A DNA stretch of 64,000 bases from Onchidella celtica (taxonomy: Eukaryota > Mollusca > Gastropoda > Systellommatophora > Onchidiidae), in contig OZ007569.1 in the NCBI GenBank assembly GCA_963931925.1, forward strand, positions 22,713,662 to 22,777,661. Direction: 5' to 3'. Made by a program: the position numbers and the translations under genes. The notes under the pieces are model-generated. The model had not been told where the DNA came from and did no database searches. It saw only the letters and a program-made list of their open reading frames with translations. Below, piece after piece: positions 46,901 through 56,075 of this stretch (within the stretch, counting starts at the first letter, position 1; every line of letters begins with the position of its first letter).

Positions 46901-49900
46901 TTGGTCAAGTAGACCTTTGGTTTTTGCTCCTTAGCCTTGCAGTTCTGGTTTTCTTTAATCTTTATTCATTTCCTAGGGCAAAATGTTTTACAAGATTAAG
47001 TAAACTAGAAAACTGGAGTAAGATAAATCTTGCAAATTCTTTCAACCAAAGCCAATCGTATATCTAGATCTAGGTTACATTAATAACAGCCCATGAATTC
47101 AATGCGAAGACTAATAGGACCTAATATTATACTGCAATACCTTGTTGAATGGACAGGTGTGATAGTGTTGATTTTTGACTGGCAGTATGTATGGAGAGGT
47201 GATGGACGAAATTTCTGATTATAGTTTTCAATTTTACTTTATGAAAATGAGTCTCTTTTTCATTGCTCAAAAAAAAAGAAAAGAATGTAAATATATAACC
47301 TTAAAGACTACAGTTTGTCCAAAATAGATAGGTCTGTGTAATAAATTGAGGCCGTTCACAAAATTTCATAATGTTTGGTCATGCAGTCACCTAGTTTTAG
47401 TTGCTTACATGTTCCTCCTCTAGCCCCATTATAGTACAACATCAAGTATTTTATAGAAGGAAGTAAAGGATTACCTTTTTATCTTTTATTGCAGTTGAAA
47501 ATTTACACATGCGAAGTGTGTGAAAATATGTGGCCTTCTGGAGTTGATGGATCAGAACTCCATGGAAAGTCTTTGACCATGAGCTGGACTCTTGCTGTCT
47601 CTATTTCTCTTACAGTTGTACGTAGTGGATCTGGCTCATACTGAAGCTCTACCTGAGCCCCTAGAGGAGATGGTGAAAACTGCAGTCCCTCAGCATCCAC
47701 AGCAAAATAGCAGAAAGTTTCTACAGGGAGGATTCTTCAGATACCCTCCTTTTCCACCGACTCTTGAGAGGTTGAAAAACTCCGATTCCAGTTTATTGGA
47801 AATGGTAAGACAAAATCTTGTGCAGACATTGATGTATTCCTCTCTCTTCAGGTGTCCCTACATGCATTGTTTTTTTATTCTAATTAGATGAGATGCCTGG
47901 CATTAAGCTGGATAAACTTTGCTTTCTCACCTTTCTCATTCCCTTGGTTTGATCTAGACAATTTCTGATAATAATCAATAGTCTTGCTTCAGAACTCTTG
48001 TGCAGCAGGGCACCACGCACCAATTGAATGTTTGTCAAAAACAGTCTCCCCTTGCGGTGGGGCTTATCGGAAGGAGTACCATAGGAGATTGTCGTATTTT
48101 ATATTTTGAAAACTCTTTAAAAAAATTGTCTGATAGGCTGATACAAAAGTGATAGGGTTAGATTAGGTGACATTTGGGAAAAATTAAATTTTATTGTTTT
48201 TGATACTGTTGATACCTCTCAAGGCTGTCGTGTTGAGTGAAAACTGGCCAAAATTGCACCACAATGAAATACTCCCGTCACAGTTTTTTTGTTTGTAATA
48301 AGATAGAATGCGTGCCTGCTGTAGGATATCTCAGACATTTCAATTTCATCAGCAAACTGGGCAAGGCGCCATGTAGCCCTTCTATAGCTGATGTGCTGTT
48401 AAATCAAAACTCAAAATCGAACTGAAACTCACAGGTGCACGTTAGTTCTTGCTTGTGTCCTCACGTGATGTAGTTCAGATGACAATACAGATTTCTTTCT
48501 TTGCCTATAAAAGACATTTTATATAATTTAAATTCTATTAGATTTTGTAATCTGAATGGGGTGCAGTTAAGCTATCATCATGATAAGGTACTGTAGATAA
48601 TATAAGTTATGGCCCACTTTGAAGTAGTATCAAAATAGATGAAGGCTAAGCATGCATTTCTTCTTTGGTATGCATGAGTAATTTCATATTTTGAATATGC
48701 TTTAGAGAGATTGGTGCTGTGTAAAGATTATTGTAGCTTTTATACCAAACCAAAGTGGGGGACAAAATGCAGTTTGGTAAAAGTCGCAAAATTTTTCAAA
48801 GTCCATAATATGATAAAAATAACTTTTTTGTTTTTGGATCGATTTCAGTGAGACAGGTATCATTTTCTTAAAAAAAAACAAAGATCTGTTCAATGAACAT
48901 AGTTTTAATGGCATAGGTGAAGTTTGAACATTTTCTTCGGAGTAGCTGCTCAAAGGTAGTTGTTAGGGCTGTAGTCAAAGCACAAAGCCAGATAGAGAAA
49001 GTACTGAGTTGTGTTCACTGCTCAGCTGTAGCTTTCTATGTCAAATGCTGTGATCTCTAAAGAACAACCTTTGAATTTAGTTTTAACCCTTTGAACCCTA
49101 ATGCCCTCTTAAGGGGGCAAATTTTCCAGATACAATTTCCCTGCTGCCTGCTTTAGAGGGGAGAGACCTTTACCCTCTACAAGTACAAGACGCGTCTGCA
49201 CTACCGGTGGCCTCGCAGGCTTTTTTGTCAAAATCATGATGTGGGCATAGTACATCTTCATACACTTACCTTCACTTTACTTCCACTACTGTTATGTTTG
49301 TTTGGTGTTTTTGTCCCCAGAGTACCACATAATAAAAATGGCCAATTTTGGCCAGGAGCCCAGGGATATAAGCATGTAAGGATTAGGCTGCCAGTGTTCA
49401 AAGGGTTATTGAGATTCCGACTGATGATATTTTATCACTCATTCACTGCCAGCACATATTGCCAATCAGTAAAATCAAGATTTTTTGGGCACTGGGGAAT
49501 TCTTTTGCTTTTTCTTTTATGGCTTTTGATGCTAAGAGACTACATTGGAATGTTGTTGCCAGATTCTGTCAAAAGTTACCTCTTTGGTTCAGGTGGTGCC
49601 CAGCGATAAATGGACGACTGTATTTGACTGGATGACCTGGCGGGAATGTCACCAAATGGTGGTCCATGCATCACTGATCTCATTATCATACATAGACTTC
49701 GGGAAAGGGAAGACACCAATTAAGAGGTAAAAAACTGTTACTGTCTTATAGTTGGAAGATGCTGCTGTTATTGGAAGGTTTTAAAATTAAAATGTGGCAG
49801 AGAAAAGAAAATGTCATATATTGCAAAGCCTTGCATTAGATATGGCCAGCAAAGAAGTGTTTCAGTAAGTCAAAATATCCATATTATACAAATCTCCTAA

Positions 49901-52900
49901 GATTTTTAACAAGACCTACCGCCACTTATACAGATTGTACTTGCCTGAAATTTTAACAGTGCCTTTGTTTCGACCTGGAGAAAATTCTTGTTTAAATTTA
50001 AAGACTTGAAATGGTTTGAAGTATTTTTTTTGAGTTTGCCTTGTGTTGTTAATTTTGCCCTTTGATCCTTTAATTTGCACAAGCGCATGACGTATTATCA
50101 TTTCCTGCAATGTGTTCTTTATTAAAGATGCTGCCCCGTGTACAGATTATTGTCATTTCATGACAACCATGGTGTCGAATGCTGACGAGATACATAGGGT
50201 ATAAATGCACGAAGGGAGTGATGAATGACGTTTTTAAAGATAAACAAACACACAAAAGAACCCGGTTTGCCATGAACCTCAACTGGTAATTGGAAATGAA
50301 AGGGGAGACATATTTTAACTTTATTCCAAGCCCAGGTGTGACACCACAGATTTTCTATGTGTTTTTGTTAAATACTGGCTGAGGAATCTGGTATTGCCAG
50401 GATAAAACGAATTATTAGTTTCAGCTGTGGGTGATTAGAATGGATCTGCTTCACTTCGCATATCTCTTTAGGTTTATTTTGTTGTTGTTTGTTTGAATAT
50501 TTTTAGATAAGCCTTACTGCTGTCCCATTGTGCATTAATGCCCTGCATACCCGGTCAACATTCGAAATGTGCTCTGGGCAGTTTGCTTAACCCTTTGAAT
50601 ACTGGTCCCCCTGTCCTTATGAACCCCTGTCCCTGGTCCCCCAGCCCAAAATTGCCATTTTCATAGATAGTAATAATAATAATAATAATAGTTCGTCCAT
50701 CAGGTATGATGATGACCTTAACAACACCAGAGGAATAAAGAACAGAAATTGTTGAGAATTTCAACACATGGACAATAAAGAGAACTAAAGGACACAGAGG
50801 ACAGAATGGAAAGACTGTTCTTTCATGACTTATGGCTTCTCATGTGACGGATAAGTCCTATTTTTGCCCTGCAGACCCTTCCGCATAAATGACAAGAGTG
50901 CTCCGTTGGTTCAGTACCACTGGGCCTTTTCTTGCGCCGTTCTCTTTTTTTGATAGCCTGCTGGACTCTGTCAGCTTCCCATGCTTTGCTGCCTCTGGTA
51001 AGGGCCGCCCTCCAATTTGCACGATCAAGCGAGAGCTTTTCCCACTCACTCACATCAATGGCAAAGATAGTAATATAATGAGGGAAACACACAACAAACA
51101 CAACATTGATGGATAGGAAGCAAATGTGAGTATTATAGAATGTTTTTCTTATCTTTTATCTCCAGTATTGGGCCTTGGTATGCCAGTAGGTCCAGCACGT
51201 TGAGCCCTGTTTGATACATAAAAAACTTTGCGTTCTGTGCACTGACGTAGGAGCACAAATATGCGGTGTCACACTTCTGACCGCTGTACTGGTCAGTAGT
51301 GTATATATCGCCATAGAAATTGACCGGTGTACCGGGTAATAGTGTTTAAATGGCGGCCAAATGCAACTTTTGATGACGTAGGAGCACAAATATGCGGTGT
51401 CACCCTTCTGACCGCTGTACCGGTCAATAGTGTATATATCGCCGTGGCATTTGACTAGTGTACCGGGCAATAGTGTTCAAAGGGGTAATGGTGAACACAT
51501 CTCAGGAGATGATAACATCAGGGGTTCATTGAAAAAGAAGGGACCGGGGGACAAACTTAGTAACTCAGAGCAAACTCAAAAAAAAATACTCTCCACTGTT
51601 CCAAGTCCCCAAATCTGAAAAAGAACCTTCCATAGGCCAAAAGGAAGGCACCTTTAAAATTTCATGCAAATTCACGTGAGTGGCTGAAAGTCTTGTTAAA
51701 AATTGGGCAAGTTTTTATATTATGTACATTGTAAGGTTTGTAATGTCAGATGTATTAGAAGTTTGTTGGCAGTAAGTGGGAGATGTAAAGTCAAGAACAG
51801 ACGGGAGAGGTTTTCTCTGAATGAGCTGGTTATGATGAAAAGATAAGATTATTTTGTAAAGCAGCAGTTCTTAAACCTGTAAGACCTTTTCCTCCCTTGT
51901 AAACATGTCTCAAGGCCTTAGTCTCCCGCCACAACAGCTTTGGTTCGATTCTGTAGATTAGTATCGTAACACTGATGGGATAGTCCGGATCAGTGAGTTC
52001 ATGAAAATTAAAAGAATAAGTAATGAAATACTTAGAATGAGAAATTTTGAGCTTTGTTTCTTTGTTTGTGCACTGCTGTCACCGTTTTCATGTAAATCTA
52101 TAACATTTGAAGTCCTTGTTTCATCCTCCACCTCCAAGATAAATTATAAAAGTGCTTGAAGTGCCATATTTACAAACATAAATTTTGAAAAAATTGTTAA
52201 AGGAAGTACCAGGCAGGTAGAATTTTTCTCTCTTCACATGGTGGAAGATCCAAAAAAATGTTCACAAATATTTTGTCATGAATATCGGGTAATTTCCAGA
52301 ATCGAGAAACCCAGTTCCAGGAACACTGTATCAGACACAGCAGTTTGCAGTTTTGACAGTGTGTTAGGCAGTCTTGGGTTAAATTACCTGGGCACGGGAG
52401 ACAAAATATGCAAAGCAAAGACATCTTTCTGCTGAAAAGTGAACTAAATGACCAAGGTGAATATGTTATAACTTTGATGATTTGCACTTGAAAATGACTG
52501 AAATAAATGTTTTTTTTTGTTTTTTTTGTCAGGCGGTCTCCAAGGAAACGACGACATTCGGATGAATCTGAATGGTCATCCAGGGAGCAGACTTCACAGA
52601 GTGCTGACTCTTATTGTCGTCAGTTGGGCGTGGCACAGCCTGATGTGATTAAGGAATTGTGGCCTTCAAGTGTGCGAGGTATGACAGCTGTTTATTTAGT
52701 CTGGTGGCACACTGTGTCAAGTCTATTTTGTCTTGGTTTTAGCATGAGATGTGAACTATGGACTTAACTCGTTCGTGACGATAAGCCGAATATTTGGCTC
52801 GAGGATTCTCGCTTCCCTACAGAAAGCCAAATATTCGGCTCGAGTGGACACCGACTTTCTAACATTAATATCTAAGCCAACTTCTCAAAATAGTGGATCC

Positions 52901-54452
52901 CATCCTGGTTCATTGATTTTCCTTTACTTTAATGTCTAATGCATTATATCTTGTGTTTATACTGAGTGAAAGAAAAAACATCTTTGAACTATGTCTAAAT
53001 TTCAAACTGGATAGTGGTGAGAGTTCCCGTCCACGCCTACAAAAAGTTAACATAGGGAATGGGTTAAACTGGACCTTGCGCACTGGCGAGACTGAAACAA
53101 GTCTTGTCTCACACGGTGGCCTAGAGGCAAGGTGCTCGCCTCTCATGCTGAAGGTACTGGGTTCAAATCTTTGCCGGTGCAGGCATGTTGGAATTTTGGG
53201 ATTTTTCTCATATTTTCCTGTCCCTGATCCTATGGTAGGTAGGATCGAGCACCTCTGTGTACTCTTGTGAGATTGTGTAACTGGGAGGTAGGGTGGTGGG
53301 ATGACCATGCAATGGGGAGGTGGGCGATGATGCAAGACTAGTCGCACTAAGCAAAATTAACTAAAGAGGTGGACGAGTTTAAAAAAACAAGGCTCAAATC
53401 TGTAGGGACAAAGAAATTTCTTCCAGGACAAGCCCTGTATTTGCATGAGTGCTTACCCTTTGACCTCACCTATAAATGGGACCTTACATAGAGTGGGAGT
53501 TTTGCAGTGGTCCCATGAATGCCCTTGTATCAGAGTTCCACTGTACGTGATTGCTGTTTACTGCCTGATGGGTTTTTTATTAGTCTTCCTATTCTCTGTT
53601 TTTTCTTTGTTCACTTTCTGGTCATCATCTTTGCATTATTTTCTTTCCTTTGGCCTTGCCTACCTCTTTACACATTCCTATTCCAGAGGCATCAGTGTTA
53701 GAGTTCATATTCATTCTTTTCATAGCTGCTGCCTTCATATATTTTAATGCTGCTTTCCCCCGATGCAGTACTTGGTGTGCATAGACAATTTAACGTGAGT
53801 ATTTTATGCTGATGACAAATGACTGAATATGAACCATAATTGCCAGATTTGCAGACCACATGCTGAAAATATTTTTAATTTTTAATCTTCTCACCTTATG
53901 AATCTCTCCAATTATTTTGTGGCTGATAGTGATAATATTTCATGTGGTTTGTGACTTTACTTTGTGGCAGTTTCGTAGGTTTGCAGGCTTTTCAAAATTT
54001 CTGGCCTCTGCCAGCTTTATGTAGGAGTAACATGCTGGCAGCCATGATATGAACCAGCTACTTAGTTGATGCTTGTCCTTCCACAAAAGATCGACAGTAC
54101 TGATGATTTTTAATTGTGATTTCTTTCAGGAAACCCACACAATCACAAGTCTGCAGTGCTGATGAAATGGCAAGGTTTAAGTTGTCCCACCATCCTCAAC
54201 ACCATCAAACCTTGTGCTCTGAGAGGGTCAGCGGATGTTGAGAATTTTAGTGATTTTGTGTGTGGCGAGTATGACTCTGACCTGGGCCTTGTTCAACATG
54301 ACAGATCAGAATTGGGTCAAAGAGAAATCAAAGCTGTGACTGAAGCGGCTCAGACATTTTTGGGCTGTAATTTTGTGCTATTGATAGATGTTTACACCAA
54401 CACCAACAACCAGCAGTTAGTCACCTTGAATAGAGCATACCTGATCACATGA
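37783..54452 (+). CDS. RADX: RADX-like RPA1-related ssDNA-binding protein, 14 exons
   Basis: Joined exons: 37783-37908, 38160-38315, 38942-39071, 40262-40396, 40810-40982, 41834-41913, 42340-42579, 44650-44729, 45143-45252, 46083-46217, 47616-47804, 49593-49726, 52533-52678, 54130-54452. All borders are GT/AG. The total is 2157 nt, an uninterrupted 718 codons plus stop. From memory of vertebrate RADX (about 855 aa), matching segments are VKVMRKSRLIHY, ADQSGWCAAVLWN (OB-fold core), FVGRVEREPKK, RRWIHL and GGFFRYPPFPPT. RADX binds ssDNA at replication forks and limits RAD51 loading. The model is shorter than the vertebrate protein in the region before the C terminus. The first and last exons are the least certain. 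A possible polyadenylation signal AATAAA is at 54,947. Confidence 0.85.
38160..38315 (+). CDS. RADX: RADX-like exon 2 (residues 43-94)
   Basis: Acceptor TTGTTCAACAG, donor GTAGCA. It encodes VLEISRYYPEPSF and DIFDLTLSDRQHRRKVVL, corresponding to the start of the first OB-like fold. Confidence 0.8.
38942..39071 (+). CDS. RADX: RADX-like exon 3 (residues 95-138)
   Basis: Acceptor ACCTTTTAG, donor GTTTGA. It encodes HPGCAVTLLKVAHFCEE and VIIVQQLEVVQDH. It ends in phase 1. Confidence 0.8.
39640..39960 (-). repeat. Dispersed repeat R3, copy 2 (RADX intron 3)
   Basis: Reverse complement of 5445-5760; the minus strand carries GACTCGGGGATACAC, TCCTGTCATACGTATTAATT and the conserved reading frame GSKSTKVLKI. 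It is antisense within intron 3. Confidence 0.7.
40262..40396 (+). CDS. RADX: RADX-like exon 4 (residues 138-183)
   Basis: Acceptor TTTTTCTGCAG, donor GTAGAA. It encodes LKNLPWTPIHYSRQKENV and YADEWTFNVDYAKLELNR, probably a linker between OB folds. Phase 1 on both sides. Confidence 0.75.
40810..40982 (+). CDS. RADX: RADX-like exon 5 (residues 183-240)
   Basis: Acceptor TAACTTCAG, donor GTAAAT. It encodes STIDLSEVYSIRDV and SVLVKVMRKSRLIHYVTKTK, the start of the central OB fold and the most recognisable RADX signature. Confidence 0.88.
41834..41913 (+). CDS. RADX: RADX-like exon 6 (residues 241-267)
   Basis: Acceptor CTTTTCCAG, perfect donor GTGAGT. It encodes LPLVIADQSGWCAAVLWNRL, matching the VADxSGxxxxxxWN core of the RPA-type OB fold. 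Confidence 0.88.
42340..42579 (+). CDS. RADX: RADX-like exon 7 (residues 267-347)
   Basis: Acceptor ATTTTTCAG, donor GTAAAT. It encodes LQEGSIVLLSNFRVKTSLL (end of the OB core) and a variable acidic segment, KMVDVEPDDDIDQL. Phase 2 on both sides. Confidence 0.85.
42602..42902 (+). mobile_element. TTAA-type MITE, copy 1 (RADX intron 7)
   Basis: About 300 bp from ATAACTCATTCCC to GATGAGTTAT, nearly identical to the reverse complement of 52,769-53,067. Internal hairpin motifs are AGCCGAATATTTGGCT and GCTGAATATTCGGC. In the partner copy the ends are TTAA, suggesting piggyBac-like mobilisation. Confidence 0.65.
43145..44625 (+). repeat. Three approx. 90-bp repeats, the third split off by about 1.2 kb
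   Basis: GAAGATATTGTGTAGTTCAAATGAA (43,157), GAGGATATTTTCTGCAGCTCAAATGAAA (43,234) and GAGGATATTTTGTATAGTTCAAATG (44,536) begin similar units ending AAAGTC(T/C)GTT. The 1.2 kb between units 2 and 3 looks like an insertion, but no inverted ends were recognised. All lie in RADX intron 7. Confidence 0.5.
44650..44729 (+). CDS. RADX: RADX-like exon 8 (residues 347-374)
   Basis: Acceptor ATGTTTCAG, chosen over a second CAG five bases downstream because only this one keeps the frame. Donor GTTTGA. It encodes SVPDFSVVDVAGVITFVGRV, matching the vertebrate CDVIGxLVFVGRV strand. Confidence 0.82.
45143..45252 (+). CDS. RADX: RADX-like exon 9 (residues 374-410)
   Basis: Acceptor CTTTCCTTTCAG, donor GTAATT. 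It encodes GGFFYRRWIHLRDVSMEDP and IILLVYSGDQ, parallel to vertebrate YRWIHIADGTSEQPFIVEL. Confidence 0.87.
46083..46217 (+). CDS. RADX: RADX-like exon 10 (residues 411-455)
   Basis: Acceptor CTCTCTTTTCAG, donor GTTGGT (weak but phase-correct). It encodes KDVFLNLSPGKCLLCRHVL and HGWVTTTTNSW. Confidence 0.75.
46295..46520 (+). repeat. Tandem pair, about 139 bp (RADX intron 10)
   Basis: TATCACTGATGTTCAGGTGT...TTTCAGTGGAAGACA (46,295) repeats as TATCACTGATGTCCAGGTGT...TTTCATTGGAAGACA (46,434), each followed by GAGAG-rich sequence. Confidence 0.75.
46980..47440 (+). repeat. Diverged dispersed repeat R6, copy 1 (RADX intron 10)
   Basis: Weakly matches 55,666-56,070: AAGATAAATCTTGCAA near the left, and TTTCATAAT(G/T)(T/C)TT...TCATG(C/T)AGTCA...GTTTTAG...TTACAT(G/A)TTC near the right. 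Low confidence because divergence is high. Confidence 0.45.
47616..47804 (+). CDS. RADX: RADX-like exon 11 (residues 456-518)
   Basis: Acceptor TTTCTCTTACAG, donor GTAAGA. It encodes LYVVDLAHTEALPEPLEEMV and FLQGGFFRYPPFPPTLERL. The GGFFRYPPFPPT run matches vertebrate GGYYPYPPVPET. Phase 0 on both sides. Confidence 0.88.
47884..48280 (+). repeat. Dispersed repeat R1, copy 3 (RADX intron 11)
   Basis: Begins TTAGATGAGATGCCTGGCAT and retains CCTTGCGGTGGGGCTTA, TGATAGGCTGATACAA and AAATACTCCCGTCAC. It is the most diverged of the three copies. Confidence 0.6.
49083..49410 (+). mobile_element. MITE with AACCCTTTGAAC ends (RADX intron 11)
   Basis: TTAACCCTTTGAACCC at the left and GTTCAAAGGGTTAT at the right give a 12-bp perfect inverted repeat, with TTAA or a mutated TTAT outside. 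About 328 bp and non-coding. One end recurs inverted at 50,582. Confidence 0.65.
49593..49726 (+). CDS. RADX: RADX-like exon 12 (residues 519-563)
   Basis: Acceptor TTTGGTTCAG, donor GTAAAA. It encodes WTTVFDWMTWRECHQMVVHA and SLISLSYIDFGKGKTPIK, parallel to the vertebrate QKRIAIQGIITAIKYI helix-strand. It ends in phase 2. Confidence 0.8.
50582..50690 (-). mobile_element. Truncated end of the AACCCTTTGAA MITE (RADX intron 12)
   Basis: CTTAACCCTTTGAATACTGG and the following block containing CCCAAAATTGCCATTTTCAT match the inverted right end of 49,083-49,410. It is followed by an (ATA)n tract. Confidence 0.6.
50823..51062 (-). pseudogene. C-terminal zinc-knuckle tail of a LINE (RADX intron 12)
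   Basis: The minus strand reads IDVSEWEKLSLDRANWRAAL...SKAWEADRVQQAIKKRERRK, then HSCHLCGRVCRAKIGLIRHM with a final RSHKS and stop. Polyproteins of several animal LINE families end this way, with a basic helix and a final C2H2 of the form C-x2-C-x-R-x3-(S/A)-x-IGL-x2-H-x3-H. Nothing upstream continues it, so it is a 5'-truncated copy. It is a different family from the RTE at 29 kb. Confidence 0.7.
51244..51490 (+). repeat. Tandem pair, 131-bp period (RADX intron 12)
   Basis: GACGTAGGAGCACAAATATG at 51,244 recurs at 51,375, each followed by GACCGCTGTAC(T/C)GGTCA(G/A)TAG and GTGTACCGGG(T/C)AATAGTGTT. Identity is very high. The short ACCGGTCA/TGACCGGT-like motifs inside are self-complementary. 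Confidence 0.85.
51500..52500. other. Intron 12, nothing recognised
   Basis: One possible hAT-like end, CAGCAGTTCTTAAACCT, at about 51,861 has no partner. Otherwise AT-rich intronic sequence. Confidence 0.4.
52533..52678 (+). CDS. RADX: RADX-like exon 13 (residues 563-612)
   Basis: Acceptor TTTTTTTGTCAG, donor GTATGA. It encodes a basic, serine-rich linker (RRSPRKRRHSDESEWSSREQ), plausibly a nuclear localisation signal, then QPDVIKELWPSSVR. Phase 1. Confidence 0.7.
52769..53067 (-). mobile_element. TTAA-type MITE, copy 2 (RADX intron 13)
   Basis: Flanked by TTAA on both sides: TTAACTCGTTCGTGACG at the left and GGGAATGGGTTAA at the right, with short imperfect inverted ends. It is the inverted copy of 42,602-42,902 and contains AGCCGAATATTTGGCT and AGCCAAATATTCGGCT palindromes. 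Confidence 0.7.
53102..53290 (+). mobile_element. tRNA-derived SINE, copy 2 (RADX intron 13)
   Basis: A-box-like TGGCCTAGAGG at about 53,117 and B box GGTTCAAATC at 53,160-53,169, then the body TGTTGGAATTTTGGGATTTT and CCTGATCCTATG...GATCGAGCACC shared with 1310-1520. It inserted next to the TTAA-type MITE. Confidence 0.8.
53291..54129. other. Remainder of RADX intron 13
   Basis: No exon with usable borders was found here, although the vertebrate protein would predict extra coding sequence between exons 13 and 14. Confidence 0.4.
54130..54452 (+). CDS. RADX: RADX-like exon 14, terminal (residues 612-718)
   Basis: Acceptor ATTTCTTTCAG; open to TGA at 54,450-54,452. The end (GCNFVLLIDVYTNTNNQQLV, then TLNRAYLIT) resembles the vertebrate C terminus, which has ILDI...NNKVEVYLHKIYS. 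The first half has no clear counterpart. An internal GTTTAA after codon 15 could be a donor, so the model might instead continue elsewhere. Confidence 0.6.
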
Positions 54453-54454
54453 CA

Positions 54455-54640
54455 TAGGATGGAATTCCAGAAATCCCTGGAAAGGCCCTGGAAGGGAATT
54501 TGAAATTAGAAAGAGGCCCCTGGAAAAGCCCGAGAAATAGTGGATTAGCCCTAGAATGGCCCCCAGAAATGGTGGGTTAGCCCTAGAATGGCCCTGGAAA
54601 TAGTGGGTTAGCCCTGGAATACTCCTTGGGTTTAAAAAAA
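54455..54640 (+). repeat. 31-32-bp minisatellite after the RADX stop
   Basis: GGGTTAGCCCT(A/G)GAATGGCCC(T/C) recurs about three times, with TTAGCCCT at 54,545, 54,577 and 54,608, and degenerate flanking units. Probably in the 3' UTR. Confidence 0.75.
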
Positions 54641-54946
54641 AAGCATTAAGAAAGTTATAACAAAAACTCCCATTTTCTTGCATTTAAACAGACTGGAAAT
54701 GTGACAGTTTAGCCCTGGAAAAGTCCTGGAAAAACATTCACAAAAGGTTCAGGAATCCTGAGAAATGATGAAAAACAGTTTGCATGCAACTGAATTGTAC
54801 AGTAAGTTGTGAATTCATTCTGTTAGTTGATATGTACAGGTTCATCTGGTCACTATTGGATCACCAGGATGTTGATGTTATAGGATTATCTGACTGCCCA
54901 ACTCTTCAGAGACAAATTATTTCTGCACAAGCATAGTTTCCCATTC

Positions 54947-54952
54947 AATAAA
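54947..54952 (+). terminator. Possible polyadenylation signal of the RADX-like gene
   Basis: AATAAA about 0.5 kb past the stop codon. No transcript evidence. Confidence 0.35.
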
Positions 54953-54959
54953 CAGAAAA

Positions 54960-55665
54960 ACACAGATTTAAGGGGTATGCTAGGAACCTAGTACTGGAAC
55001 CTTTTTGAAAAGGAAAAAAAAAGAATCAAATCTATGGTTCATTGTTATATTTTCTGCAATGGAACCGTAGGATTTGGATTATTTTTAAAGATTTATTAGA
55101 TAGGTGCATGAAGCATTGTCCTCGTTTTCATGCTGTTGATTTTAAAAAAAAAATATAAATCGATGGTGCTTCACGAAGAATTGGATTCTTACAAATTATG
55201 ATTGAAAATTCAATGCCTTACAATATTTTGTTTTCTATGTAGAATATTGATTCTAACCCTTTATGGCACTATTTTACATACGCAAGTGAAACAATTCTAT
55301 GATACTGTTTTTTTTTTACTGTAAATAGCTCTTGGTTTATTGCCCAAATATTGACTTGACTCAGATGCTCCCATGTTGGTCATTGTGAGAATATTGCCAC
55401 ATGGCAACATCATGCAGTTATTTGGGTGGGATGTGATATTGTTACAGTTTGGGTACACAATGGAAACAGAACACAAACAAATACCACTAAAACAACAACT
55501 TTATGGGCAGGGAGATAAGGTTATTGCATTCAGTCCTCATTACGTCTCAGCACTGATGGCTTTCAGCTTCTCAACATAATACAATAAAAGAGGCAATAAC
55601 TAAGAAAAGTAATAAAGGGGAAAAAAAGGACGGTAACATTTACACATCGCATGGACTAGCTGACC
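54960..55665. other. No gene seen
   Basis: AT-rich intergenic sequence. Confidence 0.4.
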
Positions 55666-56070
55666 TTAGCAAGATAAATCTTGCAAGGTTTCCTTGTACC
55701 AAGCCCCGTTGCATTTTATATTTAGATCTTGGCACTTGGATTTGATGCAAAGACTATTACATCTTTTTGTTACACCACAATTCCCTGCAGAATACATAGA
55801 AATGATAAAGTTGACTTTCGGCCAGCAATGTGTAAAGAGTGGTGTAGAGCACAATTTCCGGTCACTTCTTGATTCTTCTTGACAAAAATGCGTCTCTCGT
55901 TTTGTGGTTAAAAAAATGGAGAATAAATAATATTGAAGACTGAATTTTATGCAAAACGAGGCTGTCCACATCACTTATCATCACAGGTTGAAGCGGTACA
56001 CCAAGTTTCATAATTCTTTATCATGTAGTCATGAAGTTTTAGGTCTTACATATTCACCCTCTTGCTCCAT
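55666..56070 (+). repeat. Diverged dispersed repeat R6, copy 2
   Basis: Partner of 46,980-47,440; ends immediately beside the THAP-carrying element. The 102-codon minus-strand frame here has no recognisable domain. Confidence 0.45.
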
Positions 56071-56075
56071 TGTAC

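Noticed and set aside
51861-51990. Possible hAT end CAGCAGTTCTTAAACCT
   Set aside because: No inverted partner or target duplication was found.
53102-53175. Possible functional tRNA gene
   Set aside because: A and B boxes are present, but the cloverleaf does not close and the same unit with a non-tRNA body occurs at 1.3-1.5 kb. It is a SINE.
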